From NCBI RefSeq assembly GCF_005239225.2, contig NC_133287.1, forward strand, positions 7,235,493 through 7,299,492: a stretch of 64,000 bases of DNA, read 5' to 3'. Source of the stretch: Populus alba (lineage: Eukaryota > Streptophyta > Magnoliopsida > Malpighiales > Salicaceae). Below are positions 20,791-31,146 of the stretch, piece after piece (positions within the stretch are counted from its first letter, which is position 1; each line of letters opens with the position of its first letter). Both the position numbers and the translations under genes were made by a program. Under the pieces are notes generated by a model. That model was not told the DNA's origin and ran no database searches. It saw only the letters and a list, made by a program, of their open reading frames with translations.

Positions 20791-23289
20791 CTACTTCTGT
20801 CCCTCTTCTGCAACAGTTTCAAAAGTCTCACCGCCCACAAGCTCTGGGACATCATCGTCATCTTCTTGTGCTGCTCCTGCCTCACCAGATGGCACCTCCT
20901 TTTGAAACTGCTCCGCCAACTTCCTAAGGTTGTCCAAGTTATCTGGCCCTGAAAATTGCAGTCACAAAATATCAATGACACAACACACAATCTAGAGAAA
21001 TTGGCTATCAGTTTCAATTTTGTTGATAATGAGGCATAGGTAGATTAAGCTCCTGTTTAGGATTGGTTAAAATATTTTCTTTATGTTTTCAAATGATTTT
21101 GATGTGCTAAAGTCAAAAATGAATTTAAAAAAAAAAAAACATTATTTTTATACATATCTAAGCAAAAAATAAAGCAACCGCTACCACTCCCAGACACCCC
21201 CTAAATGGATTTCCTTGCACACATTATTTAATTTCAATTTCTTTTTTTTTTTTTTTAATAATGAGTGGGAGGAAAAATGCCTTGATTTGATCAAATAGAT
21301 TTCAAGAAGAATAACCAGATAACAAGCTTTACACCGCACAAGTGAAAGAAAATGGTATGCAGGCACCAGCACCCACAACTACATGTGTGCTCATGTGCCC
21401 AGCTCTACAAATGAGGACATGTCTGTTTTTAACCACCATTGTCAAAATCTCCAGTTGAGTACAGATGACAAACATTAGGTGCTCATTATATCACATGCTT
21501 GTGATATTGAGCAGATAGAAACTTGAAATTAATGCCCAAGACAGAGCCAGGCTGTTTAGCTTAATTAAAATTTTTAAAAAAGAATATATCCTCTCCAGGG
21601 GTTTATCAATACTGAACTGGAGGCACTTGTTTAGAAATTAAGATTAGATCATTAGAAAATCAAAAGAAAATATAAAATACCATAACATAGTCATATAAGG
21701 TTATATTTTTCACCCTTAAAACAAAAAATGATAATTTAAAGTAGTAAGTAGACAAATAAATTAAAAGGCAAACTTAAATATCATCATCATTATTCATTAA
21801 TCTTCAAAAACATCTTCATCCATGGTTTCCTCAACTTCACTTGAATCCTCGTCCTCCATCCATTTCATGATTATAATCCGAATCCTCAACTCTCAAAACT
21901 GCACTTGTTTAGAAATAGAACTTGATCTCTCTTTATGTGTAGTTCTAGCACTGGATGTTGAAAAAAGAGTGTGGCTGGTGTTTCTCTTCTAAGGTGTCTT
22001 TCCTTGTTTGTTTGTCTCCCACTTTAATGTTTTTTTTATTCCTTTTTACCCTAATCTTTCTTTTTTACAAAAATGCCCCAAAGTCGTTTCTTGTAGTCAA
22101 TTAAAAATTGGACAGATAGGTCAAAACATAAGACACAACATAAAAAGTACTTCAAGCAGGTATTGTATGTAAAACAGATACTGCATGTAAAGGTGTTGTG
22201 GCCTTGCCTCGCCTGGAGTGCCTAGGCAAGCGCCTTAGCATCCCTTGACAACATTGGTACTATATACAACAAACTTCTTGATTCCCACTTTAATGTACAA
22301 AAGCAAGAGAATGGTATTGTATGTAAAACAGATACTGCATGTAAAATTACATACCAAGTTGGTTGATAATCCCTGGAAGAATATCTTGTAGTTCTGCAGA
22401 CACAACAAATTCAATTTGTATTAGTCCTTGTCCATCTCACTATCGCACTCACACACACAGGTATATAAAACTTTAGCAAATTAAACATTGACAAAAGACA
22501 GTAGGAAAATCATGTCAAGGTTAGACACCTACATCAAATTGACAGTATCAGAAGAAACAACAACATTTCATTTCACTAAAACTAGTATCAAATTCTAAAC
22601 AGAACACCAGTTCAAATCAGCTAGTAAAACTGCTATTGAACCAAAGCAGTGCATGAATTATTAGAAAAAAAGCTGCCAACCAAGTTGAAATAATCAACAA
22701 ACAAACACCTCCAGGTTAAAAACTTACTTCTGGTTTGAGGAGTGCCTGTAATAACCCATGTGTTGGCAACAACAGAGGCTTGGACTTTCGGGTTAACAAA
22801 CTGAATAACCAAATCATCCTTAAAGATGTTCACTTCTTCAATAGCTGGAATTGTATTAACCCCAATTCTCTTCAAGGTGCTTTGCAACTTCTTGTCATCA
22901 GTTGTTGATGACTTGTGCACTGCCTTCTTCTTTCTACACGAAAGAGCCAAAAAAAAAATCATCAACCAAAAACACCCAGATTCTAAAAAATCCAAAAAGA
23001 TAACACCTTCAAGCACCAATTCTAACAAACAAGCAAAAGAAGAGAAACCCGTGATTTTTTTTGACAAATGAAAGAGCCCAAGATTTCCAAAACACAAATA
23101 ATAAAGCCATTCAGCAAATAAGAATCCAATACTACCACAAATGAGCCAAACCCCCTAAACTTCAGAGCTTCAAAAACACAAAAAGGATGGAATCTTTACG
23201 AGTTCTACAGTAATATAGTACCTTCTCATGGTTCCCTTGCCACCAGTTCGAACAGAACCAGCCATCTTCATGAGCTTCTCTCTATTCAT
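20791..23289 (-). CDS. BTF3: Nascent polypeptide-associated complex subunit beta (BTF3)
   Basis: This gene encodes the beta subunit of the cytosolic NAC heterodimer, which binds ribosomes near the exit tunnel and shields nascent chains. Minus-strand exons, from the start: 23289-23222, 22933-22728, 22393-22355 and 20948-20791 (471 nt, 156 aa). The N-terminus [19 protein letters not shown] is followed by the ribosome-binding RRKKK motif (residues 22-26). The NAC domain runs from about [18 protein letters not shown] to [16 protein letters not shown] Gln/Lys helix and an acidic tail (EDDDDVPEL) close the protein, as in plant BTF3. Length fits plant BTF3 (about 160 aa). A 5' UTR intron (23432 to 23290) ends exactly at the start codon. 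Intron 3 (1.4 kb) holds a 33-bp direct repeat. All junctions keep frame. Confidence 0.95.
21049..21205 (-). repeat. AT-rich dispersed repeat copy in BTF3 intron 3
   Basis: Has CTCCTGTTTAGGATTGG at one end and CACTCCCAGACACCCCC at the other. The core TATGTTTTCAAATGATTTTG and TCAAAAATGAATTTAAAAA follow the family order. It lies inside intron 3 of the BTF3 gene. Confidence 0.65.
22159..22345. repeat. 33-bp perfect direct repeat pair in BTF3 intron 3
   Basis: A 33-nt unit starting GGTATTGTATGTAAAACAGA occurs at 22159-22191 and again at 22313-22345. The second copy ends 9 nt from the exon 3 splice donor (22354). Between them is a GCCTTGCCTCGCC/GGCAAGCGCC-rich segment around 22200-22235. The pair suggests a local duplication reaching almost to the donor site. 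Confidence 0.9.
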
Positions 23290-23500
23290 CTGTATATACT
23301 TCGCAACAAAGTTAGTGTCTTTGACAAAACCCTACAAGCATTTGCTATTAAACCCTAGTTTCTCATCAAAAGAAATGAAACAAAGAAGTGAACTTGTTAT
23401 GAAATTAGAAGTTAAGTAACAGTAGCAAGTACCTTGTGATATTAAATTTTCTTGAAGAGATAGAAGAGAAGGGCAGATGTGATGAGCAGAGCTAAAAATT
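23290..23500 (-). promoter_or_regulatory. BTF3 5' UTR with leader intron
   Basis: Reading the minus strand, a CT-rich leader exon ends AAG at 23433 and is followed by GTACTT. The acceptor ATACAG abuts the ATG at 23289. Leader introns are common in plant translation-related genes and often raise expression. The transcription start is not visible. Confidence 0.6.
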
Positions 23501-23559
23501 AAAAGCGAAGCCAGGGAGAAATTGGGGTTAGCATGATGACGAGGGTTTTGTAATGCACT

Positions 23560-24600
23560 CCAACGTATAATTACTGTATTACCCTCCTTCCCTTTTCTTT
23601 TCTTTCATTTTTATTTCGAGAGGAAATTATTTTTTTACATAATTACATTTGTCTTTATAATTTGAAAGATTATACTTTACACTCTATAATTTGATATTTA
23701 AATTAATACTTTGTTTTTATCATTTAAAAAAATTACATTTTTTTCATGTAGTTTGATATCTAAATAACACTTTAATTCTATAATTTTAAATAATTAATAA
23801 AAAAAATCAATCAAAATATTATGACATTGTTTTTCAGCCCCGGAGAGGGTGTGTGCATGTTCAGAAGAAAAAGGCAAAAAAAATCAGAGGAGTTTTCAAC
23901 AATTTTTTCCATTATCCAAGCAAATAAAAAAAAGGAGTAATTTCTTTGAGTTATCAACCAGTCTTCCTCACCTTATCTCTTCATCGCGATTCCATCTCCC
24001 TCATTTTTTTCCGCTATGCAAAACCTTCATCTCACTGTCCACCAATAATATTTTTAGTATATTTTTGTTTTAGGGTTTTTTTAATCATTTAAAAAAAATA
24101 ATGACAATTTTATAAATATTTAAATAACTTTTATTAATTATATTTTAAAATAAAATGTTAATTATTCAGGTATCAAACTACAAAAGATAAGATGTAATTT
24201 CTCAAATTAGAAAAACAAAGTGTTATTCATGTATGAAATTACAAAATGCAAAAAGTAGAATTTTAAACTATAGAGATAAAATATAATTCGCACCAAATCA
24301 TAGGATGTTATATGTAGTTTCTCCTTATTTTTACCAATGTTAAATAATACGAGTATTGTGATGAATTGTTAATTTGCGATGATTTTTTTAAAAAATAATT
24401 TTTAAATTATATTTTATATATAAGAAGTATATATTTTTTATGTGATGGCTTGAACTTTTCATGCAATCTTTAACTTATTTATAGGTTCATTTATCCCATT
24501 AATTTCAGACCTTAAATTATACTTCACCTTGTCTCTGTTCACCAGCTACATTTATTTCTTTCAACTCTCCTATATATTTCATCTCAGCTATTCAATATCA
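23560..24600. other. Intergenic AT-rich DNA
   Basis: No supported gene. Short ORFs here (for example 23849-24073 on the plus strand) have no domain and AT-driven composition. Confidence 0.5.
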
Positions 24601-24649
24601 TTTAAGGGGAGATGAGTTCTGTGGCAGGTTATTCACAACGTTTTATGAA

Positions 24650-25668
24650 TCAATCCGTCATGGAGCAGACACCACAGAGGAAGAAGTAGAAGCGGACCTG
24701 TCCCCAAGGACCCTTTCAACAGATTCAACAAAGGATCGTCTGGTTGCCTGCGTGCTGTGCTCCCGGGAACCCAACTGTTTCGGACATTGTTGGCCTTAAA
24801 GCTGGTGATGATTGAGTGCATATTAAAGCAATCTCGATGATTTTCTTTGCATTTTCTGCTTCATATTCTTTGGGGTCTAAGCTTTCATCCACCAATTCAA
24901 GGTTTGTGCCATCCTCATAAGCTACCATTCTCTAGCAGATAAGCATAAAAGTTTCGAGTTCACAGGTGGAACTTGTCACCCATGCCTGATAACTGCATGC
25001 ATGAGTCATGTAAACTTCTTTTAACAGCGGCTGTGATGCAGCGCACTTCATTATGAAAATATACTTTATATATATATATATATATATATAAGTGACTTAG
25101 TTAAGGTTCTAGCCTTTTGGGACTCGCCTTCTTGAAGAGGTATTCAGCACCAGGACCAGCTATCATCTCACTGCTATTACCTTACCTCTAGGAGTTGCCT
25201 TCCGCTTCCTTGATAGTTTAAACCAAACAAGCAATCCAGCAATAAGCAAAACAAGAGCTACCCCTCCAGCCACACCGTCGCCTGCCAAAGGCATTTCTCT
25301 TATGCTTCAGTATCATATGTAGGCTTCAGTCGCCTGTCTGCGCGTTACGGGCTCAAATGCAGATGTTTCAAAGATGATCTAGGGTTGACAGTATTTCAAT
25401 TGCAAATGTCCATAGCTGTTTTCTACATCATAGAAATCATGATTTAAGTGGCTGAATACACCTAGAAATGCATCAGGATGACAAATGTTGGTTGAGAGGG
25501 AGCCCCAGTAGTTTTCAAGAAAGGCTTGAGGTTGATAGTCTGGTTATCAGCAAAGAAGGGTCTGTCCGAGAATCTCATAAAACATCCTGAATCAAATGCC
25601 CTGCCATCCGTATTCGGAGGACATCTCTGTATGTTGTCAGAGGCCACTTCAATACACGCTTGGTGCAA
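24650..25668 (-). pseudogene. Cysteine-rich receptor-like kinase (DUF26) pseudogene
   Basis: Three pieces of one minus-strand gene are visible in the right order. First (25668-25480) is the end of a DUF26 ectodomain, with CPPNTDGRAFDSGCFMRFSD and a DRPFFADNQT block. Second (about 25283-25185) is an apparently intact transmembrane exon: AGDGVAGGVALVLLIAGLLV, then a basic KLSRKRK stop-transfer and a GT donor. Third (24928-24650) is the last part of a kinase (ELVDESLDPKEYEAENAKKI, ALICTQSSPALRPTMSE). A frameshift follows, and the Ser-rich tail (FVESVERVLGDRSASTSSS) continues in another frame. The ATP-binding and catalytic lobes are missing, because only about 250 bp separates pieces two and three. 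A stop precedes the ectodomain piece. CRK family membership is secure; the exact member is not. Confidence 0.85.
25067..25090. repeat. (TA)12 microsatellite within the CRK pseudogene
   Basis: A pure TA run lies at the place where the kinase core exons should be, between the transmembrane exon and the kinase C-terminal piece. Confidence 0.9.
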
Positions 25669-25899
25669 TTCAAAGTTTGCAAATATATTCCACTAGTGGA
25701 GTATTTGTAAAATATCTGGAAAGCAACATCCATTCCATCCTCCATGGTGCACAGCATATATTTGGCAGAAAGATGTCAACGACCCGGTTTCTAAGAGCAA
25801 AACAAGAGATCAGGTATCCACCATGAACAGCATTCAAATTTCCTCGCCGATGGAAATGAGCTTGTAACGTAACAACAACCTCATGCCTTGACATTCTCA

Positions 25900-28350
25900 A
25901 GATTTAACATACAGGCCTTCCAACCATGTTTATGATAGCTAGCAAAGTGCTCTCACCTTGTGGAATTGCTCAAGGTCAAGATCATGATCGATGCTATTCG
26001 GAATGCTGCTTTTCCCCAGGCATTCCATTGGCTTTTGATGTCTAATGCCAGTTCTTTTGACATGTAAGAATGCTGCGTGGAAATCTTGTGGATGATCATG
26101 CATTTCAAACAACTTGAAAATAAGAGAGATTTATGTTCCTGTAATCTTTCATGGGTTGCCTGATTCAAATCAGAGTATGTTCAAATTCCAGCTCTCCTTG
26201 AGATCTGCCACTCACCATTTGCTAACTATGTAGAGTGGACATCTTTCAATTAACACGTGTCATTCACTTAGTAGGGGTTTTCTTTTTTTAAATTAGAACA
26301 GTAAGTTTAAAGTTTTGGTAAAGAAAACCAGCTGAAGTGGCAAACTTTTAATTATATTCTGAAATATGCTATATTAATTAAATGTTAATATTTTAAAAAG
26401 TGATAAAATAGTTGTCACACTTCATAATAATGATATTTAAACATGTCACATTTTTAAAACATGATAACTGCCAATCAGCTAGCTGAATATAATTATATAA
26501 ATAATTTAACCATTTCACACAAAAACTATAATTTTATAAATTATTTTTCAAATATATTTTATAAGTGAAAATATATATTTTTATCCACTTTCTAGACTAT
26601 AACAGACTCAAATTAAAATCTTATAAATTTATTATTCTTAATTATGAGAAGTTAGGTGTGGGTCTCCCCCCTCCCCCCTCCCAACACAAACACACGCCAT
26701 TTATTTATTTATTTATTTATTTTCATAAATACATTAAAATAATATTTTTTATTTATTTTTTAAAAAACATTAAAAAAAAAATTTAAAAAAAAAAAACAGT
26801 AATAAATTTCAGCAAGCCTTTGAGCTGCACTCTCAAAGAAGAGCATCTCGTTATCAACCTCCGTTTCAAACAAAGCAAGGACGAAAGGCTACAGGGGGAG
26901 AAAGAGGAGACACTGCAAAGTCTTAAAAGCTTCATCGAGTCCTAATACAAAGGTAGAAAAAATATTTACTCGTTCAAGCCCTGAAGCCACCATACGAGTG
27001 TGCTCGGCTATGAAATGGTTGAAAAGCTTTTATTGAAGAGCAAAACACTCAACGAATAGTGCTCTTGACATAATGCATGTGTAAGAAGCTGCAATATACA
27101 TCTGACCAGTAAAGGAAGTCATGGCTAGATGGAGCTAAGTTTAGGTGACCCACAGTTTTAACAAATTCCTTGCTGTACTAATAAGCATTAGTACTAGACT
27201 ATAGAGATGGTGTGAAGATAGACCAATCACATGCACGCAAATTATATCAGAAAATAGATGACCACCTCTTAATCACAGAAATCATAATGTTTCCACTAAG
27301 CAAAAGCTTTAATCTCTTTATAAGAACATTCCAACTCCTCTGCTCACTTGCTCAACTCCACAATTTGAAACTCATGAATCTAAAGGATTTCAGTGAGTAA
27401 AGAAAATGAAGCTTTGATTTGAACTTGTGTCATTAATTATGATGCCTTTCAGGAATTAGACTTCTACAGCAGTACTAATTCATTTTCTCCCCTAGATCTC
27501 CAGCACAACTGACCAAATTAATGCATTCAGTGGAAAAATGATGCGACCTAATGCAAGTCAGCTAAGAAAATGACACACAAGGGAATGAAACAAAAAACTT
27601 ACCCACAAACATCTTCAAATCGCAAAAATATTTGAAGCAGTCTCTACCTCTCAGGAGTACTCTGTTATATACTTTTCAGTAAGTCCCTAATGAGAAGAGA
27701 CCTGCTCCCATCAGCAACACCTAAAACAATTTCACATCTTTATGCTTTCAGATGGTGAAAGTATATGATAGTGGACATTAAAATCTAGATGCTCAGCCAT
27801 TCACTACTTGAAGCTTCAGAAGAAGTAGCTGTAGCAGTACAGGGACCTTTTAGTGATCTAAAGCTACATTCCCACTTCACCACTCATCAATGGTAAATGA
27901 AGAAGCTTGGGGTCTCAAGTTTTCTTGTATTCTATCCTTAACTAATCCTATCAGCTCTATCTCCCTATTAACATGAAAGCAGAAAAAAAATCAACTAGGA
28001 CAAACACATTAGCTATAAAAACTATGCACAAAATCAATGTCAACCAAACACTAACATTCATCAAATTTTCTTCCACAAACCTAAAAACCAAGCCACATCG
28101 CATCAAATCATCAACCGAAACACGAGCAATTAACGCACCAGAGTCAACTGATATTACATAACAATAAAAGTCAGAGCCTTTCGGCAATAAAAACAACACA
28201 CACCATAAAAGCATCATCATTTGTTCTTCAATAATAACAACAATTCCATAATAACATAAACATCGATAAAATGAAACCAGTTGATAATTACCGAATTCAC
28301 TATCTTGATTATTATATACGCAAACCCAAATCAAGAAATTACCAGTCTCC
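25900..28350. other. Gene-free stretch between CRK pseudogene and membrane-protein gene
   Basis: No gene is supported. It holds a (TTTA)n microsatellite at 26699-26722, a C-rich patch near 26668-26685, and from about 26820 a mixed-composition region that may be decayed coding DNA but translates to nothing I recognise. The 27957-28355 minus ORF lies directly after the stop of the next gene and is most likely its 3' UTR. Confidence 0.45.
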
Positions 28351-28351
28351 C

Positions 28352-28948
28352 TCATACCGAACCAGATTTAACTTGCTCCGCCTCAGGAATCTTGACATAC
28401 CCACTTTTCTTCACATCCTCCTCCTCATCATCACTAAAATCTCCATCAAAATAATGACTATAGCGCGGCTGCGAAGGAGAAAAAAAAGACCAAACCAAGT
28501 ACATCGTAGCTGCAGTAAGAGCACCACAACCGACACCAAAAAGTAAAGCAACCACCACGCTAAGAATATCCTTAGTACGATCACGCAACGAACTCAAATC
28601 ATAACCACCAAATCCAGGCCAAACCGACCCCACCTGGGCGGTTTCTTGAAAACCCTCCTTGTCATGAATTTCATGGGATTTATCGTAATTATTGTTAGGG
28701 ATGAAAGGGATGAATCTGCGGTTAAAGAAGTTCGAGTGGAAGGCGGAAGTTGAGGTTTCTTCGATTTCAGTTACGATAAAGAAACCAGAAGATGGGTTGT
28801 TAGGGTTAGGGTTAGGGTTAGGGTTAAGGGGTTTGATGGACAAGGAATAAGAAGAGATGAAAAGGGTTTTGCAAGGTCTTGCTGAGCATGAGAAGGAGAG
28901 GGAGGAAAGGAGGATGAAGAGGGTGAGGATGAGCTTTGAGGGTGCCAT
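28352..28948 (-). CDS. Uncharacterised plant secreted/single-pass membrane protein
   Basis: An intronless ORF of 198 codons from an ATG. Residues 1-22 form a clear signal peptide (hydrophobic LILTLFILLSSLSF, then a CSA cleavage context). An Asn-Pro repeat (residues 42-50) follows, then a polar region. A hydrophobic membrane segment lies at about 128-155 (DILSVVVALLFGVGCGALTA, then ATMYLVW). The C-terminal tail is acidic (SDDEEEDVKKSGYVKIPEAE). The predicted layout is type I, lumen or apoplast outside and a 43-residue cytosolic tail. I do not recognise a named family or function. Signal peptide, membrane segment and conserved-looking tail together argue it is a real gene. Confidence 0.75.
   Translation of the reverse strand: MAPSKLILTLFILLSSLSFSCSARPCKTLFISSYSLSIKPLNPNPNPNPNNPSSGFFIVTEIEETSTSAFHSNFFNRRFIPFIPNNNYDKSHEIHDKEGFQETAQVGSVWPGFGGYDLSSLRDRTKDILSVVVALLFGVGCGALTAATMYLVWSFFSPSQPRYSHYFDGDFSDDEEEDVKKSGYVKIPEAEQVKSGSV
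28800..28830. repeat. (TTAGGG)4-TTAAGGG hexamer repeat inside the membrane-protein CDS
   Basis: Four TTAGGG units plus one TTAAGGG on the plus strand. On the coding (minus) strand it encodes Asn-Pro repeats. It matches the vertebrate-type telomere unit, not the usual plant TTTAGGG, and is better read as a coding minisatellite than as telomeric DNA. Confidence 0.9.
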
Positions 28949-29099
28949 CGAGGAGAAGGGGGCAGCCCAGAAGAGAGGATTGGCTGACTTTTTTACTCTT
29001 GCTGGGAAGGAAGGTGAAGGAAATGAGGGGAGAGGTGGTATGCAAGGGAGGTTTTATTTATGTGAAGGAAGAAAAGAATAAATAAATGTCAACAGGAAA

Positions 29100-30300
29100 A
29101 AAAAAAAAAAAGGTTTCGAAATTTATTATCCTATTATTTGTTTTTTATAATTGTATTAGATAATGAGTTTATGATTATTATTTTTTTAATTTTGTGGGTT
29201 GTTGTATTTAAAAGAAATTTTCTTTTAAAAAGATGTATATTTAAATAATATAAAATACTATATTTAAAAGAAAATTTATATCTATAAGTAACATATATCT
29301 TTTTAAATTTGAATATGTGATTGAATTTAAGTATTAAAAGTTATTTGAATTGTAATATAAAAGGATAAATTTTAAAAAAATATTCTAAATTTAGTGTGAG
29401 TCATTTGTTTCTTTAACTAGATTCATGGCATATATTTATTCTTAATATATATAAATTAATTCAAGAATGCTCTTTTATTATAGAATAAGAGAAAAATATG
29501 CTTTTTTAGGTATTATTTAGGTGAAGGTAACCAATTTTTTTATTAGAAATTTTATTTGCAAGATGCTACCATACTTATATGAAATAAACAAATTCTCCAA
29601 CTAACTTTTGAGAAAAATATTGCCTCCAACATCTTCACCAATAATAACAAGCATGGCACCGACTAATTTTTAAGAAAAATGTTTTTTTTCATAAGATAAG
29701 TTCGAGTACGTGTATAAAGATAAGAAGTCCAAATCTATTCTTAACCATGTTGGTCATATGTTATAAGAGATAAGTACATAAAACTCTCTTTTCATACATT
29801 TATGTATTTACATCAACACCCTTCCTACACTTGTTAACTTACGAAGAGTCTCTATTCCAATATTAGATTTTCCTTTAGGGAATCTAATTGATCCATAGTC
29901 AAGATTAGTCACTCTATCAGCCTATGATGTAACCATGAAAAACCTTATTCATATTTAAAGTTTTTCATGATCTCATTAGTATCGTCGTCTGTGGAAAATT
30001 GAGTAAAAAACTCATTCATTCACATTTTACTTCTCATAAAATTTCTTTCTATGACTAACAAAACTCCAAGAAATGGGATAATAATTGATATCCATACCAT
30101 AGAAACTTCAATTCATTTAGATCTCCAACAACTCTTCCATCAAGTGCAAATGTTCAACAACACAATCCTAACTATACAAGATCAGTTTCACACTCTCTCT
30201 TCCCATTAAAAGAAAATGTAGTACATAGCTCTATCACATGCCTCAGGTGCACAAAGACACACTAACCACCTACACTAATGCTTTTATGAGGTTAAGATTG
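29100..30300. other. AT-rich DNA, possible LTR-element debris
   Basis: No gene. Near 29982-29994 the motif TCGTCGTCTGTGG resembles the junction after an LTR in some Ty3-type elements. A short ORF starting near 30052 (MTNKTPRNGIIIDIHTIETS) then follows, ending at a stop near 30210. This is suggestive of a gag start but not proof. Confidence 0.35.
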
Positions 30301-30303
30301 AGA

Positions 30304-30537
30304 TGTGATATGTGTCCCAAGACTCTAGAAGAATAATAAAAAATGTACAAAGTACCTTATGCCAGTGATGTTGATAATTTGATGTATGCAATGATATGTA
30401 CACGTTTCAATATATGTTATGTTGTTGGATTGATTAACCGATATCAATCACACCCTGGTTAGAAACACTGGATGACAGTCAAAAGGATTCTACAATATCT
30501 GAAAAGAACTTCAAGTTGCATGCTATGTTACCAAGAA
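30304..30537 (+). mobile_element. Ty1/copia reverse transcriptase/RNase H fragment
   Basis: The plus frame reads DMCPKTLEE, two stops, then KMYKVPYASDVDNLMYAMIC, TRFNICYVVGLINRYQSHPG, a stop, KHWMTVKRILQYLKRTSS and CMLCYQ. This is the conserved junction between copia reverse transcriptase and RNase H (VPYAS, LMYAM and YLK blocks). Three in-frame stops and the absence of integrase and gag show it is a dead scrap. Confidence 0.85.
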
Positions 30538-30554
30538 AAAAAAAAGAATTGATG

Positions 30555-31140
30555 TTGTAATTATGAAATTGATTAGGTTATTATTGTTAATATAAGAGTA
30601 TGAATTGAATTTTAATGGGTTTTTATTGAATTGAAAAGTAGTTAATTTTATTTTTTAAAATTAGTTTAAGCAATTTGAAAAGGAGGTTTGATGTATTAGT
30701 TTTGAAATTAGTGAGGTTATTGTTGTTAATATGAGGTAGTGAAATTGATTTAAGAAATTTATAAGTTTATTAAATGAAAGTAAATTTTGAGATTCCTATT
30801 GTTTTGATGATTTAATTGTGAAATATATTTGGATGTTGAGATGTTTTAGAAATTGTTAATTGAACTTCATGGGTTCTTTTTTGATTTTATGAATTTAAAT
30901 ATTTAGGTTAGGTGGGGAAAAAAATATTTTTGGAATTTTTTTTAATTTTGATGTGAAATTTACAACTTACAATTGTCCATATAGATCTCAAAATAAATAA
31001 AATCAAATGGTTTGCTACATGAGTTATTGATGCGAATTTAGAGGTTTTAAAATTTTGGATAATCTCTTATATAGAAGAGGTCCTGCTGAATTTAAAAAAC
31101 AAATATAGTGGTAATGTTATTATTTTTTATCAAATTTGTT
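30555..31140. other. AT-rich DNA with a diverged internal repeat
   Basis: Two related stretches about 150 bp apart (near 30560 and 30695) share GAAATT(G/A)(A/G)T then AGGTTATT(A/G)TTGTTAATAT. There is no coding content. Confidence 0.4.
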
Positions 31141-31146
31141 TAGATT

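Noticed and set aside
22633..22727. Extended reading of the BTF3 second exon beyond the NAC domain
   Set aside because: A GTAAGT donor at 22727 and in-frame continuation at 22393 with the expected NAC sequence show that this part is intron.
27957..28355. 132-codon hydrophobic minus-strand ORF
   Set aside because: It follows directly after the stop of the membrane-protein gene on the same strand and is most simply its 3' UTR. The hydrophobicity comes from T-rich DNA.
28800..28830. Interstitial telomere
   Set aside because: The unit is TTAGGG, not the common plant TTTAGGG, is only about 31 bp, and lies inside a coding frame where it encodes Asn-Pro.
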